The translations under genes and the position numbers were made by a program. Shown one piece after another: positions 1 to 11,687 of a stretch of DNA of 64,000 nucleotides (position 1 is the first letter of the stretch; each line of letters begins with the position of its first letter). Source of the stretch: Volutella citrinella (Eukaryota > Ascomycota > Sordariomycetes > Hypocreales > Nectriaceae). The stretch spans positions 4,402,001-4,466,000 of the forward strand of contig JAWZSP010000006.1 of NCBI GenBank assembly GCA_034401135.1, written 5' to 3'. The notes under the pieces were generated by a model, which made no database searches, was not told where the DNA came from, and saw nothing but the letters and a program-made list of their open reading frames with translations.

Positions 1-267
1 ACGACGAGTAAAAGGCCGTCAAAGCTGGAAGTAAAGCCGTTATCCTGACCCTGCGTGTAATGGGACTGGACCTGAGAGACCCGCGACGCCCAGTCTGGCT
101 GCAAAGTATTCTGCTTCTGTCTCCTCCTGTCTCCTACGAATTAGCAAGTCTCTACCTCGGCCACAGGCCACGGGTTCGTCCACTTACGCCATGCTCACTG
201 TTTCAGAAGGTTGCGTAGCCGCTTTGTATGGCGTCGTTACGGATGGTCGCTGATTACTCGCTGATCT

Positions 268-714
268 ATGGCAGTACTTCCCAATGCAAATATCAGTCCT
301 CTGATAAGCTCACCCAACCAAGGATATCCGACATCATCTGGCTGGGTCAAGGCTATTTGGGGCTTGGACTATGAGTCGATAAAAGATGCTCCGCCGCAGC
401 ACTACATCAATGTTCAGGATGATGCAAAGCTGCACGTCATTGCATTGGCTCGGGCCAATGTCCAGTGAGAGCGCATTTTCGCAATGGCCGGGCCAGTTAG
501 CATCCATGACATTGTCGAGATTCTCAAAAGGCTGTATCCAGCTCGGAATTGGAAGGACTACCCAAAGGATGGAGAGGATTTGAGCGTTGTTGAGCCGATC
601 CCGAGAGCAGAGGAGCTGTTGCGCGAGGCATACGGAACTGGATTCGTCAGTCTAGAGGAGAGTGTCAAGGGAAATGCTGCAGACCTACTAGCTTGGGCTA
701 GAACGCGGGCTTAG
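268..714 (+). pseudogene. NAD(P)-dependent epimerase/SDR remnant with in-frame stop
   Basis: The translation resembles the C-terminal third of fungal NAD-dependent epimerase/dihydroflavonol-reductase-like SDRs: an AVLPNAN-type segment, then GWVKA, then INVQDDAKLHVIAL, then an RIFA-MAGPVSIHDI segment and a C-terminal helix around EELL. The frame is open from 268 to 714 except for a TGA at 466-468, between NVQ and ERIFA. I found no convincing N-terminal Rossmann half in bases 1-267, so the gene is also 5' truncated or degenerate. No intron would remove the stop neatly. It is most likely a dead fragment. The family assignment rests on pattern memory only. Confidence 0.5.
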
Positions 715-1868
715 ATTGATGGGACTCTTATCATTGCCAGAACGTGCAGCGAAAGATATCAGACAGCCGACAATGCCCACAATGCCCTATTTACTATCCC
801 AATAGCTAGACATACCACCCATTCCCTCTTCTTGCGTGTCTAAATACCCCTTGTAGTGCTCTCCACCTCTTTCAAGCCCTCCTTGGCCGTAAATAGCCTC
901 TCCTCCTTAGCCAGCGTCACCATAGTTGCAATAATGAACGGATTCGGCTATTCCACTTGTACTAGATTTGACTATGGCTCACAGTTTTATCACTGGCACC
1001 ACCCAAGCTGCTGTTGGTGACGATCCCATGGAACTGTCGCCAAATGAATTGGAATTCTCAGGCCGCTGCATGTAGCGTGCTGGATGTAAAGCGCGTTACC
1101 AATCCGCACGTTCATGGCCCCCTGGATGTCGCAATTGCGGGTGTGCTAAATCGGCTATATGGGCGGAGGAAGTAAGCGAGAATCATGGGATTGTGCCAGC
1201 AGCGAAGTCGCGCAGATAAGGTCGTGCTGGGTTCTCAGCGCGTACTAGGCTGGGACTGGCTCGAACTCATCGACGACTTGGAGGTGGCCATCGCGCTTCA
1301 GTAGCAAGCCATGTTGATGCCGTTTACAGAGTCGATCCCTAGAGAGCATGTCCGATGCCGGATTGTCGTAGTAAATTGCGGGAATTAAGCGGGAATCCGC
1401 CTCTAATGTGGGTCAAATGCTCGGCCGTGAAGATATTTTTGCCTCGTCCTGGCTATTTATTGGCTACCGTGGCGAAGGCGATTCGGCACCGAGATTAAAT
1501 CGCCGAAATGGGTGCTTTTCCAATTGGATAAAGTCGGCGTCTTGCTGCAAGTGCCATGCAATCAATGCACAATGGGAACCATCTCCACACCGACTTGGCT
1601 TACAAAATGGTCATCTGTCCAGGGTCGCGATGGTCACCCGTCCGTGCCTCCTATCAACTGCGACTCTGGCGGTCACCTATCAGTCGAATTTTCGTAGACG
1701 GCCCACCTGCGAATCCACTTTTTCGAATCCTTCCTTGCAAGGGGTTCTACTCTAATCTAATAAATATCTTTGATCAGACCCACAGTCTGTTATCTTACCG
1801 TGATGTCTCCAATCTAATTTTCCACTCAACACCATTGATCATTCTCTTGGTGATGCAACATCGCCACC
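715..1868. other. Intergenic, no gene recognised
   Basis: Open frames of up to 122 codons lie here on the + strand, but they overlap one another, match no family I know and lack splice-supported extensions. The right end is the upstream region of the MFS transporter at 1869. Confidence 0.5.
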
Positions 1869-3446
1869 ATGTCAGCCGTTCAAAGCACACAACCGGCGGC
1901 TGTATTAGAAGAGATCGACATTGAAGCGGAGCCGTCAGTGGGAAGCGCTGCCAAGGAGTTGCCCGCGTGGAGACGATACGTCATTCTCTTCATCGTGAGC
2001 TGGAACTGCTTGACAGTCACCTCGACGAGCACATCCATCTTCTCTGCCGCCACTGAAATCGCCCGTGAGCTGTCCACCACAGTCCAGATCATCAATGCCT
2101 CCAATTCCATCGTGCTCGTCGCCATGGGGTGCTCCGCGCTGATATGGTCACCGATATCGGAACTCGTTGGCAGGAGGATCAGCTACAACGCCGCTCTCTT
2201 CGTCATGACAGTGACGTCAATCGGAGCAGCCTTGGCTCCAAACATGGCCATGTTTACGGTCATGAGAATCTTGACAGGCTTAACTGGGACTTATTTTATG
2301 GTCGCGGGGCAGACCATTATCGCTGATTTATTCCCCCCGTTTGTGCGAGGGAGAGCTGTTGGCTGTATGATGGTCGGGAGTGTCGCCGGCTCTGCCGTCG
2401 GTAGGGATCCAATGGTCAAGCTCTGACAAAAGAAACTGACAGAATAAAGGACCTTGTATTGGCGGTATCATTCTCACATACAGCCATTGGCGATCAATGT
2501 ACTGGCTTCAACTCAGCCAAGCCGGCTTTGGACTAGTATTGTCGTTGCTCCTGATCCCCAGTATCAAGAGCGAGGTGCAGCAGGTCTACGAAATTACCGA
2601 CCAGGACCGCTCCCTGGTGAGCATCATCAGTCGCTTCAACCCTTACAAAGTGTTTAGGCTCTTTCTGTTCCCTCAGGTTCTTCTTGCAGACTTGGCTTGT
2701 GGATTCCTAGCGGTTACGCAATATGGCCTGCTTGCATCTGTTCGACACATCATCAACCCGCGGTTCAATCTCACGACGGCTCTCATCAGCGGTTTGTTTT
2801 ACATCTCACCCGGTGTAGGATTCATCATGGGAAGCCTGGTTGGGGGCAGATTCTCTGATCGCACCGTAAAACGCTGGACCGAGAAGCGAAATGGTCTTCG
2901 TCTCCCCAAAGACCGTTTGAATAGCGGAATTGTCCACTTCTTGGTCATCCTACCTGTGTCCATGTTGATTTACGGATGGAGCTTGCAGAAACAATTTGGT
3001 GGCCTGGCGTTGCCGATTGTCATGGCATTCTGGGTTGGCTTTGGGCTGATGGGGGCATACAATGGGCTCAACACTTACACAGCCGGTTCGTTATTCCTCC
3101 GGCCTTGGTGCCACCCATGGATCTCGGTCACTAATGAGATTTTAGAAGTTTTCCCGTCCCTGAGAGCCGAAGTTGTCTGCAGCAAATACGTTCTCCAATA
3201 TGTATTTGGAGCCACAGCTACAGGAGTGGTCGTCCCCATGATTGATGCAGTCGGTCCAGGCTGGTCCTTTACCATTTGTAAGTCTGCCTGCTTGTTACCT
3301 AAATACGAAGACTGATACAGAAGCCAGTTACGATTTTGATCATCATGGGCGGCGGTTTGATCATCTTTATTGCCAGATTTGCCCCAGAGAGTGGAATATG
3401 GACGAGTACAGGAGTCAAAGGCGAGACGCCCAGAGACGAGAGGTAG
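1869..3446 (+). CDS. MFS transporter, multidrug (DHA1) type
   Basis: Four exons can be joined: 1869-2400, 2450-3085, 3146-3277 and 3328-3446, giving about 472 residues. All three introns have GT-AG ends and restore conserved MFS sequence across each junction (for example AVG/PCIGG and NTYTA/EVFPS). The start has a perfect gccaccATG context. The protein has a polar N-terminal tail of about 45 residues, then membrane helices, an SPISELVGRR loop of the motif-A kind between TM2 and TM3, and GGRFSDRTVKRW after TM8. It is expected in the plasma membrane as a proton-coupled exporter. The substrate is unknown. It converges with the amidohydrolase, whose stop is 130 bases downstream. Confidence 0.87.
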
Positions 3447-3576
3447 AGGGGATGATCACGGACGGAAAATTTCAGTTCAGCGCTTAATTTAGCAAGCTAC
3501 AGCATAACAAATTAGAATCCTATCAATCTTGCGACTCGGTTTGTGGTCGCTACGCTTCAACGCAGGCATCTGACGA

Positions 3577-5643
3577 TCAGTGATGGCCGTTGATGCTGTG
3601 ATCACACGCATTACGCTTCGACAGTCTTCGAACGGCTTGCTTTCCCTCTGGCGAAAGAGATCTGCCCTGGGATCCACCAACCCTCCGCTTCTCCATCAGC
3701 TTGCCGACCTTGCTGTCATTGGGATACTTGGCCTTGACGCCGTTCTTGAAGTCCACACCATTGGCAATGTAGACAACCTCGCCACCGACCATGGTCAGCA
3801 GAGTCTTTTGCCTTGCAATCTCATCATCCGGGACTTTGAAATAGTTTGACTGCAGGATGATAACATCAGCCAGCTTGCCGGCTTCGAGAGAACCAATGTG
3901 GCGGTCGGCTCTCAGGAACCTGGAACTCTCAATGGTAATGGCGCGAATGGCATCTTCGCGGGATATACCCCGTCCCGGGAGGCCAGGTCCATCGTAAGGG
4001 GCTCCCTGGGAAGCTGGAGAGTTTGGGTTGGTGGCATCACCAGATCGAGTAACGCCAGCCTTGATTGCAAGCCATTCGTCGAGCGGGTCAATCTAATCTT
4101 CCTGTCAGATCTCTATATAATAAGAAGTCAAATTTAGTTTCCTTACCGGCCAGTCACTTCCATAGACAATCTTGGAGCCGAATCTAGCAATATCACCAAA
4201 AGCCTCGAGGTGGTTTGAGCGGTCTGGGCCCATGCTCTTCAACGTGTTTGGGATCCACACGGAGCTTGCTTGTGCCCATTGGAATTGCATGATTGGGTCT
4301 GCCTTGAGCTTTTTAAATCGAGGCCAGTCACTGGGGTTGGTCAGCTCATTGTGGGCTAAGCCAATCTTGTAATCTTTGTGGCCAGGCTTTCTCTTGCGGA
4401 AACCCTCGAGGGCGTCCAGTGCGACCCGAACAGCACCATCACCGTCGACATGAATTTGGGCGTCAATTCCTTTGAGGATCAGCTGCTCCAGCGTCTGACT
4501 GAGGATCTCAGTTGGCCAGTACGGAGGCGGGTTGACATTCGGGTTGGGCTTCCATTCGCCCTCGGTGTTGTTATCCACTGGAGTGAAGTACGGTTCAAGA
4601 AGGCTCCCGGTGTTGGCAGGATAAAGAATGACGCCGTCGACGAAGAGCTTGACGGCGTGCCACTTCAAAGATGGGGCAGCCCGAATCTCGCTGCGGTCAT
4701 TGTACTGGGTCGTCACTTTGAGGACCTCGTCCACGAGGGCAGGGATGAGCGACGTTGAGTTGGGTGCGTCGATGCGATAGTCGAACCATCCTCTGGCACT
4801 CAACGCACCTTGCTTCTTGATTGCCTCGAATGCTTTTGCCGTGGCAACGTCGGACGCAGCGTCTTGAAAACCGGTGATACCTTGTTCTCGAAGCAGCTGG
4901 AGAGCGGCCTTTGCAGAGACGATGTCATCCTCGGCAGTTGGCGGAGCGGGACCGGACAGGATACCACCTGCACTGTCCTGCAGAATTCCAGACGGCTCCT
5001 TTCCGCCCGGAAGTCGTTCAATGACACCTCCAGCAGGATTGGGTGTCGACTCGGTGATCTTGGACGCTGCGAGGGCCGCTGAGTTGACCCAAAACATGTG
5101 ATTGTCAGCCGACTGCACCAAAATAGGTCGCTTCGTCTTGAGGGCATCGAGTTCCTTCTTCGTTACGCCTCCTGTGACATCTGACAGGTGGTAGATGTCG
5201 AGGGCAATGACCTCCATCCAGTCATTGTCACCCTTTGCAGTATCCGAATCAAGGCATTGTTGAATGTGTTCGAGTACCTTGTCAAGCCCCAGAGGCTGGT
5301 AGTTCATGCTGCACTTGAGGAGCCCGGCCCCTCCAGACAACATGTGCATATGAGCATCTACCAGCCCAGGCATAGCCATTTGTCCCTCGAGGTCAAAGAC
5401 TGCGGTTTTGGGGCCTACAAACCGCTTGATGTCGGAGTCGCTACCTAAAAATGCAATCCGCCCGTCCTTGATGGCCATTGCCTGGTGCTTGGACGATTTA
5501 TGGTCCAGCGAGTAGATGGAACCATTGCGAAAAACAGTGTCGGCGACTTGAGGAGTATGCGGCGGCCGGCAGCCATTGGACAGAGCAGAATTTGCAAACA
5601 GTGTTACTGTGAGTAGACTGTTTAGGAAAGAGAGTCGAGTCAT
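3577..5643 (-). CDS. Secreted amidohydrolase, Amidohydro_3 (YtcJ-like)
   Basis: Exon 1 is 5643-4147 and exon 2 is 4092-3577, separated by a 54-nt GTAAGG...TAG intron in phase 0, for about 670 residues. Residues 1-22 are a hydrophobic signal peptide ending near ALS, so the protein probably enters the secretory pathway. The metal-binding signature HMHM follows VDA near residue 95. IHVDGDGA and GSDWP, the later metal-site segments, lie before and at the splice junction. Family members hydrolyse C-N bonds of amides, N-substituted formamides or cyclic ureas using one or two metals. The C-terminal 70 residues are basic and look like a lineage-specific tail. The substrate cannot be read from the sequence. 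The neighbouring OYE and permease genes suggest a nitrogen-compound catabolic setting, which is an inference. Confidence 0.86.
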
Positions 5644-6301
5644 ATTGGGATCAAGTATTTGTGCTAATTCTTGTCTCTGAATGTCCAGCAGGCAACAAGA
5701 AGTGACCGGATTCAGCCAATATTTTATACAGAACTACCACCTTCGCATCACTCTATCAGGCCTTGAATATCCAACAGCCTTATCTTTCTTCGACCCCGCT
5801 CGTCCAGCGAGCCAGCAGCAAGTATTCTCTATCAGGCAAACAACCCGCACTGCTTAGAAATGAGTCTGAGTCGAGAGTGCCTATCAAGACAGAGGCGCCA
5901 AGGGCTAGCCGAATCATGTCTTGTCTGGGAAAAGAATCCGCACCTCTTTTTTAGCCCCTTATCGGAAGGTAGCAACGGTCAGGTGGATATGCGGAGCGAC
6001 AGAGGAAGCTAGGATGTTGCCAGGGGAGCAGAGGAGAGGCGACAATTTGGGACTAGCAGATCTGGGGATTAGGCGCCAAAGTCCTTAGCGATAAACCTAA
6101 AGTCTCCCTGAGGGCGGGGTGATAGTCCTAGTTGCAATTACCGTCCTGTTGTCTTCCCCGCTACCCTGCGCATCAGCGATATCGACAGTCCACGCGGTAA
6201 TGACTAGGTTCAGTAACTACCACCCAACAAAAACGCACAGGAGCTTTCAATTCAACGAAGCAACTACATGTTCAATCAGTGGATAAGCCATCAGCAGCTG
6301 T
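5644..6301. other. Intergenic, promoter of the amidohydrolase
   Basis: This holds the upstream region of the leftward amidohydrolase gene and the 3' flank of the leftward OYE gene. No further coding signal was seen; the + strand 63-codon frame at 5763 has no recognisable content. Confidence 0.5.
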
Positions 6302-7854
6302 CTACGTCATGATCTTGTGCCCCGCCTGCTTATCATGAGTCCGCGTCACATCATCGGACGCTTTCCGGTCCGTCGTGATCGTAGTGGTAGACTCGACATA
6401 CTTTTTATTCACTTTGACATGTATTAGAGTGCTGGAATTGGATGGTGGAAAGCGTCGATACTTACTCGGAGCCCGGTGATACTGATCAACCCAAGTAACC
6501 TCGGTGTCTGTGGAAAGTGCCACCTTTTGCACAAAATTCGGATCCCGAAGAAACTCGCGGGCAACGTGGACGACGTCGGCCTTGCCGTTGCTCAAGATCT
6601 GACGGATGTTGGTTAGCAAGGAATCATGTACAGTGGCCATCATGGGCGTACATCGTGGACGGTTTGACCATCTCTAATCCAACCAACAGCTCCAACGGTT
6701 ACGCCGGGAATGTTCAGGTTCTTGACTGCCTTTGCGAAAGGGACCTGGTACTGTTGGCCCAGCTGGACCTTTTGTCGTCGATCGGTACCGCCGCTAGAGA
6801 CATCAAACAAGTCTACTCCTTCGGCGGCCAGCACGGGCACATAGCGAAGAGTATCCGCCAATTCCCATCCTTCACCCTCGGGAAGCCAGTCCACAGCTGA
6901 GATCTTCCAAAACACTGGGATATGCTTGGGGATGTTTCGGCGAATCGCGCGGACGACCTCGATGCCGAAGCGGGTGCGGTTCTCAAAGCTGCCGCCCCAT
7001 CGATCGGTGCGTTTGTTTGTCTGTTGCAGTTGTGTCAGTGCCGATTCAGGAAAGAATGAATGAAGCGCTGGGGGGGGGTGTGATTTTCAACATACTGCTG
7101 GAGAGGCAAATGAGTGAATCAGATATCCATGAGCTCCGTGGACTGCGATGACATCAACCCCAGCCGCGACAGCCCTCCCAGCGGCTTGTCCATAGGCCTC
7201 GATTGTTTCGAGAATGTCTTGCTCCGTCATCTCTGAGGGAGTTGTGTAGTTTTCATTCCAGGCCTCAGCAACAGGACCCTGGACATCCTTTGCGTAGCCA
7301 CCAAACTCAGCTGGCACCGTCTTCAGACCCAACCATGGTGGACAAACGCTACCCTTGCGGCCAGCGTGTTGAAGTTGGATTGCAGCCTTCTGAGACTGAG
7401 AGTGGATCAAGTCAACAATGCGCTTGAGGGGGGGAATATGGTCGTCGGACCAAAGCCCAGCGTCCTGGGGAGTGTTTCGTCCCTACATATCCTGTAAGTG
7501 CCTGGCTAGAGCTTGCGGAAAGATCAACCTACTCTCTTGGTGACGGCCGTAGCCTCGAGGGTAACGAGTGCGCTGCCTCTCATTGCCCACTGGCCGTAAA
7601 TGAGTGATATGAAAATCACTAAACATGCCGTCCTGGCAGCTGTACATGCACATTGGCGCAACCCAGATGCGATTCTGGAATGTCTGGCCGCGAATGGTAA
7701 TGGGACGGAATGCCGGGGTGATGTCTTGCTCAGATTGGCCTTCTTTGAGGATGGCCGTACCGACTGGGACCCGTTGCTTTGGAGTGAAGAACGGGATGCC
7801 ATCGATAGCTATGCTGCGAAAGCTGGTGTAGTCGTCAGTGGTAATAGAACCCAT
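6302..7854 (-). pseudogene. Old yellow enzyme (YqjM-like NADH:flavin oxidoreductase), frameshifted
   Basis: Exons 7854-7533, 7482-7096, 7020-6652 and 6598-6302 join through GT-AG introns of 50, 75 and 53 nt; a further 54-nt intron at 6465-6412 is optional. The product would be about 440-457 residues of an FMN TIM-barrel ene-reductase. Landmarks are APMCMYS near the N-terminus, IQLQHAGRKGS, HGAHGYLIHSF with the substrate-binding His pair, RWGGSFENR, DVSSGG and VAREFLRDPNF. Within exon 1, near 7597, reading DFHITHL must switch by +1 to continue as GQWAMRGSALV. The bases read CAT TTA C GGC CAG, so one extra C is the simplest explanation. No GT-AG intron bridges this conserved stretch without deleting the family signature. 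Either the gene is a recent pseudogene or the assembly carries an error here. Confidence 0.8.
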
Positions 7855-9459
7855 CTCTGTTGTGGCAAGTTGGTGTGGACAGGTTGTGCGTCGATTGTGG
7901 TCCTTGTTGCTGAAGTTGTGGTCTTTTTTGGAGCAAGTTCTTTATCTCATATGCTCTCTTTCTAGTGTCACCCGCAAATTCAGAATCAGGAGATCTCATG
8001 ATGTCGGCCTGATAGACTGATGGAGTCACCGTTGCTTTTTACCCCGCCAGTGACCCGATTCGGATTTCTACCCCAACCATGTGGCCAAATTAGGAAAACT
8101 CACTGTGATTGCCCAAAATGCCATATTCGACCGTCGCCGCCCGTCGGCTTACAAATAGGATACCCCTTTCAGTCAAGGAAACAAACCACGATGGCTGCTA
8201 CTGCTCAGCAGAGAGGCTAGTTGGTGAAGACGCGATGGCAAGTCGCCAACACCATGCCCATTATTGTCACCCCCTACCTACCCTATGCCTTTCGCCGTCT
8301 TTCGCCGTAGCTGCTTTTTTTGTCGTAGTGGATGGCTTCTTGTGCAAGGAGATTGAGAATAAAAGAAAGGTAGAGAGATATCCACATTTGGTGTTTCTCA
8401 GCTGATGAGCTGGTGTCCATGCTGAAGAAAGCAGAGCAACGAAGGTTACTCTAAGACGACTTCTCCACTAGCTTCGGACTCCTAAGCGTAAAACCTACAA
8501 ATTTCTGCTGTACTGGAAACTGGGAACATCTTGAAATGCGAGATTGTTATACCAGACTTGGCTTTTTAGGTTAGGTCAATTTGTTACCAAGAAACAATGC
8601 ATATGCACGCATTGCTGATCACTTGAGAAGTTCAGGCACTCCTCTTGCCACCCAGACATGCTCAAATAAACGCTGCACCTTCAACGTTCTATTGTAGAGA
8701 CATATTGAAGCTCAGTCAAGGTTGAAATTGCATTGCGAGCTCGCCGGTCGCTGGCGGCGCCCTTGCTTAGGCCATTTCATTGCAGCAGTTGAACGGACTC
8801 GATAAAGAGCCGTCAGACTGCCCGCCGACTCGCAGCGACAGCTGCACGCCCCATGACATGGTTCTCGTTTGTCGATGACCCAATTTTGAAATGCTGACTC
8901 AGGACATGGCCGGCCAATGTCGCACCCTGCTGTAATTATGTTGGTCCGTCGGCACTTCGAGGGGGCGAAGTGCGCCCTCTAAATACCACCAGCCCGTCAG
9001 CCCATCATCACGGGCCGATGCCGATATCTTATGAGCTAAGCTCCTCCCAGATAACCACAAAAGTTCCCATTTGCTGTGCCGTACCCGAGAGGCAGGGGAA
9101 TAATATGGAATGCGGAGAAGATGCGATCCGGCTGGTGCTCTCCCCCGGCGTGGCCCAAATAGTTTCCGCATCGGGCGCAGATGTGGCCCCAGCTATTACC
9201 GAGTAGGAAAGTAAATGCGGACCAGGGATCGAAAGCCTAAGCCGCCAAAGCCACCTTATCACCGCCCACAGCTGCTATCGGATTAAAATGCGGGGAACCG
9301 GCCGATGGTCACCATGTCTGCATGTCATCATGAGGACGAACATGTCCAGGTCGCACAAGGCAACAAGGCTCTGCGCCGTCTATTTAAGTCTGATGCGATC
9401 CCAATCGCCGAACGTCGTTACTTTCCAATATTCAATCCATACATGCTCCATCACTGACA
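7855..9459. other. 1.6-kb divergent intergenic region
   Basis: It lies between the leftward OYE gene and the rightward permease and must hold both promoters. Short overlapping frames on both strands near 8900-9260 show no protein family. No repeat or RNA gene was recognised. Confidence 0.5.
9381..9388 (+). promoter_or_regulatory. TATA-like element upstream of permease
   Basis: The sequence TATTTAAG lies 72 bases before the permease ATG at 9460, a spacing compatible with a core promoter with a short leader. It is a match by eye only. Confidence 0.35.
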
Positions 9460-11010
9460 ATGGAGCCCACCTCAGAGAAGCCAGCGTACGACACAGCCCC
9501 CGAGAAGCCGGGATATGATGCCGACGGTCTACAACTGGCCGAGCTGGGCCACTCCCAGTCCTTTAAGCGCAACTTCAGTCGCTGGACGATGCTGGGTCTC
9601 GCCTTTGCCATTCTGAACTCGTGGTCCGCCCTTGCAACATCCCTCTCGCTCGCCCTTCCGTCTGGAGGCCCGGTTGCTGTCATCTGGGGCTTGTTGACGG
9701 CTGGAGTTTGCAACCTTGCACTGGCTGCTAGTCTTGCCGAGTTCCTGTCTGCGTATCCTACTGCCGGCGGCCAGTACCACTGGGTCGCAATGGTGGCCCC
9801 CGAATCATTAAAGACGGGACTGTCCTGGGTAACTGGTTGGATCAATGTGTCGGGCTGGGTCGCCCTAGTTGCCACAAACTGCTCCATGGCCAGCACGCTC
9901 ATCATCAACATCATCTCCCTTGTGCACCCGACATACGAGTTTCAGCGGTGGCACCAGTTCCTCATCTACCTGGCCATTGCCTTCGTCGCCTTCTCCGTCA
10001 ATGCCTTCCTCCACGCGATCCTCCCCCGAGTCAACGGATTCGCACTTGCATGGAGCATCGCCGGCTTCTTCGTCATCTCCATTGCCGCCCTCGCCCGCGC
10101 GGCTCCCAACTATGCCACGGCCGAGTTTGTGTTTGCGACATTCATCAATACCACTGGCTGGCCTGATGGCATCGCCTGGCTTCTGGGTCTTCTGCAGGGT
10201 GGTCTCGGCCTCACTGGTTTCGATGCGGTTGCGCACATGATTGAGGAGATCCCCAATGCGTCCATTGAGGGACCCAAGATTATGATCTACTGCCAGTACA
10301 TCGGAATCAGCACTGGGTTCCTCTTTTTGATCGTGCTACTGTTTGTTTCCGGTGGATCCGCAAATGCCGAGACAATTACGACTTCGACGGCTGGCCCTCT
10401 CTTGGAGATCCTTCGCATCGCCATCAACAACAAAGTCGGCGCCATTTGTCTGCTCATGTTCCCACTCGTCTGCATTGTTTTTGCCGCCATTGCTGTCTTG
10501 ACTACTTCATCCCGCATGTGCTTTGCTTTTGCTCGAGACGGCGGCTTGCCAGCATCTCGACTGTGGTGGAAGGTCGACAAGCGTCTCGAGGTCCCCCTGA
10601 ACGCCCTGTACCTGAATACGTTTATTGTCATCGTCTTTGGCTGCATCTACTTGGGATCATCCGTTGCCTTCAACGCTATTGTGGCAGCTTCTGTCGTCGC
10701 ACTTGGCCTGAGCTATGGTATCCCGGTTGCTCTCAACTTGTTTGCTATGAGATCCAAGCTCCCGGAGAGAGCATTCGCACTTCCTAGTTGGCTTGGATGG
10801 GCAGCCAACATTATTGGCGTTGTCTACACTATGATAACCACAGTTCTATTCTTGTTTCCACCGGGACTGCCGGTGACGGGCACTAGCATGAACTACTGCG
10901 TCGTGGCATTTGCCATTATCGTTATGATATCGCTCGTCCAGTGGGTGGTTGACGGCCGCAAGAATTACCATGGGCCCCGAATCACGACGGGCATGGCAGA
11001 GGAGGAGTAA
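9460..11010 (+). CDS. Amino-acid/choline/GABA-type permease (APC superfamily)
   Basis: This is a single intronless frame of 516 residues. After a polar N-terminal tail of about 42 residues, SRWTMLGLAFAILNSW opens TM1, followed by a GGPVAVIWG helix break, FLSAYPTAGGQYHWVA, TGWINVSGW and later GFDAVAHMIEEIPNA, all typical of the fungal choline/GABA/amino-acid permease subgroup (HNM1 and Uga4 relatives). About 12 membrane helices are visible, with both ends cytosolic. It should import a small nitrogenous solute across the plasma membrane by proton symport. The exact substrate is not determinable. The start is supported by the upstream TATA-like element and by a polyadenylation signal 47 bases after the stop. 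Confidence 0.88.
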   Translation: MEPTSEKPAYDTAPEKPGYDADGLQLAELGHSQSFKRNFSRWTMLGLAFAILNSWSALATSLSLALPSGGPVAVIWGLLTAGVCNLALAASLAEFLSAYPTAGGQYHWVAMVAPESLKTGLSWVTGWINVSGWVALVATNCSMASTLIINIISLVHPTYEFQRWHQFLIYLAIAFVAFSVNAFLHAILPRVNGFALAWSIAGFFVISIAALARAAPNYATAEFVFATFINTTGWPDGIAWLLGLLQGGLGLTGFDAVAHMIEEIPNASIEGPKIMIYCQYIGISTGFLFLIVLLFVSGGSANAETITTSTAGPLLEILRIAINNKVGAICLLMFPLVCIVFAAIAVLTTSSRMCFAFARDGGLPASRLWWKVDKRLEVPLNALYLNTFIVIVFGCIYLGSSVAFNAIVAASVVALGLSYGIPVALNLFAMRSKLPERAFALPSWLGWAANIIGVVYTMITTVLFLFPPGLPVTGTSMNYCVVAFAIIVMISLVQWVVDGRKNYHGPRITTGMAEEE

Positions 11011-11057
11011 TTGGTGTGCCAAGGTGTGATGTGTGTTTATATAGTGAAACAGTCTCA

Positions 11058-11063
11058 AATAAA
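11058..11063 (+). terminator. Polyadenylation signal AATAAA
   Basis: A canonical AATAAA lies 48 bases after the permease stop codon and fits 3' end formation of that transcript. Confidence 0.5.
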
Positions 11064-11254
11064 ACATTGTGTCCTGTTGAAGTCTTCAGAGCCTGGGACT
11101 GGTGGTCGCGTCGATTCTGCCCGCTCATGCAGGTACGGCCTCCTTGAGTATCGTCTAAGATTGCTGTGCTGACAAGCCATGGCGGCCATTTCTCACACTG
11201 GATGAGTGGCTGGTTGGTCAATGGTACGTTGATAGAGGCGCCACGGCCGTGAGC

Positions 11255-11341
11255 GGCTTATTTTTAGCAGTTGATTAGGCGCTGGTGGCTGCGAGAGCCT
11301 TATTTTTGGCATTGACGGTAAAAGTTAAGCGCTGGTGGCTG
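11255..11341 (+). repeat. Short imperfect direct repeat (two units)
   Basis: A unit beginning GGCTTATTTTTAGCA and ending GCGCTGGTGGCTG occurs at about 11255-11292 and again at about 11297-11341 as GCCTTATTTTTGGCA...GCGCTGGTGGCTG, with a slightly longer middle. It lies in the non-coding stretch downstream of the permease (11011-11687), which otherwise shows nothing recognisable. Its role is unknown; replication slippage or a footprint are possible. Confidence 0.6.
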
Positions 11342-11687
11342 TTGACACGACTTGGCACTTAGCTCTGGTTTGGCACCGTGTACAGACAGCATGGAACTGG
11401 GCCCTTGAGAACTGCTTCTCCGGATTTGGGCTCGGGGAGGTGCCATGTTACAAACAGATTGTACAATTTTACGGGGCTTGGTCAACTTGGCTTGGACATG
11501 GCGGCCATCAGTCGGGCCATTCAGCCACATGCAGCCACTCCGCGCAACTCCTCCACCAAGACAATGCACTTAATGGACCACCTACTGCTTTGCAAAATGC
11601 CGTATTTTCAGCTCCGGAAATCACATTACTACCCCAGCTCTGCCGTTCTTTGATCTCCTTTGACTACTCCCTTCGCCGACGTCGACA

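Noticed and set aside
1408..1924. Overlapping + strand frames of 115-122 codons
   Set aside because: Two frames overlap in different phases with no family content; likely chance.
9432..10236. Antisense frames opposite the permease
   Set aside because: Shadows of a GC-rich coding strand with no protein family.
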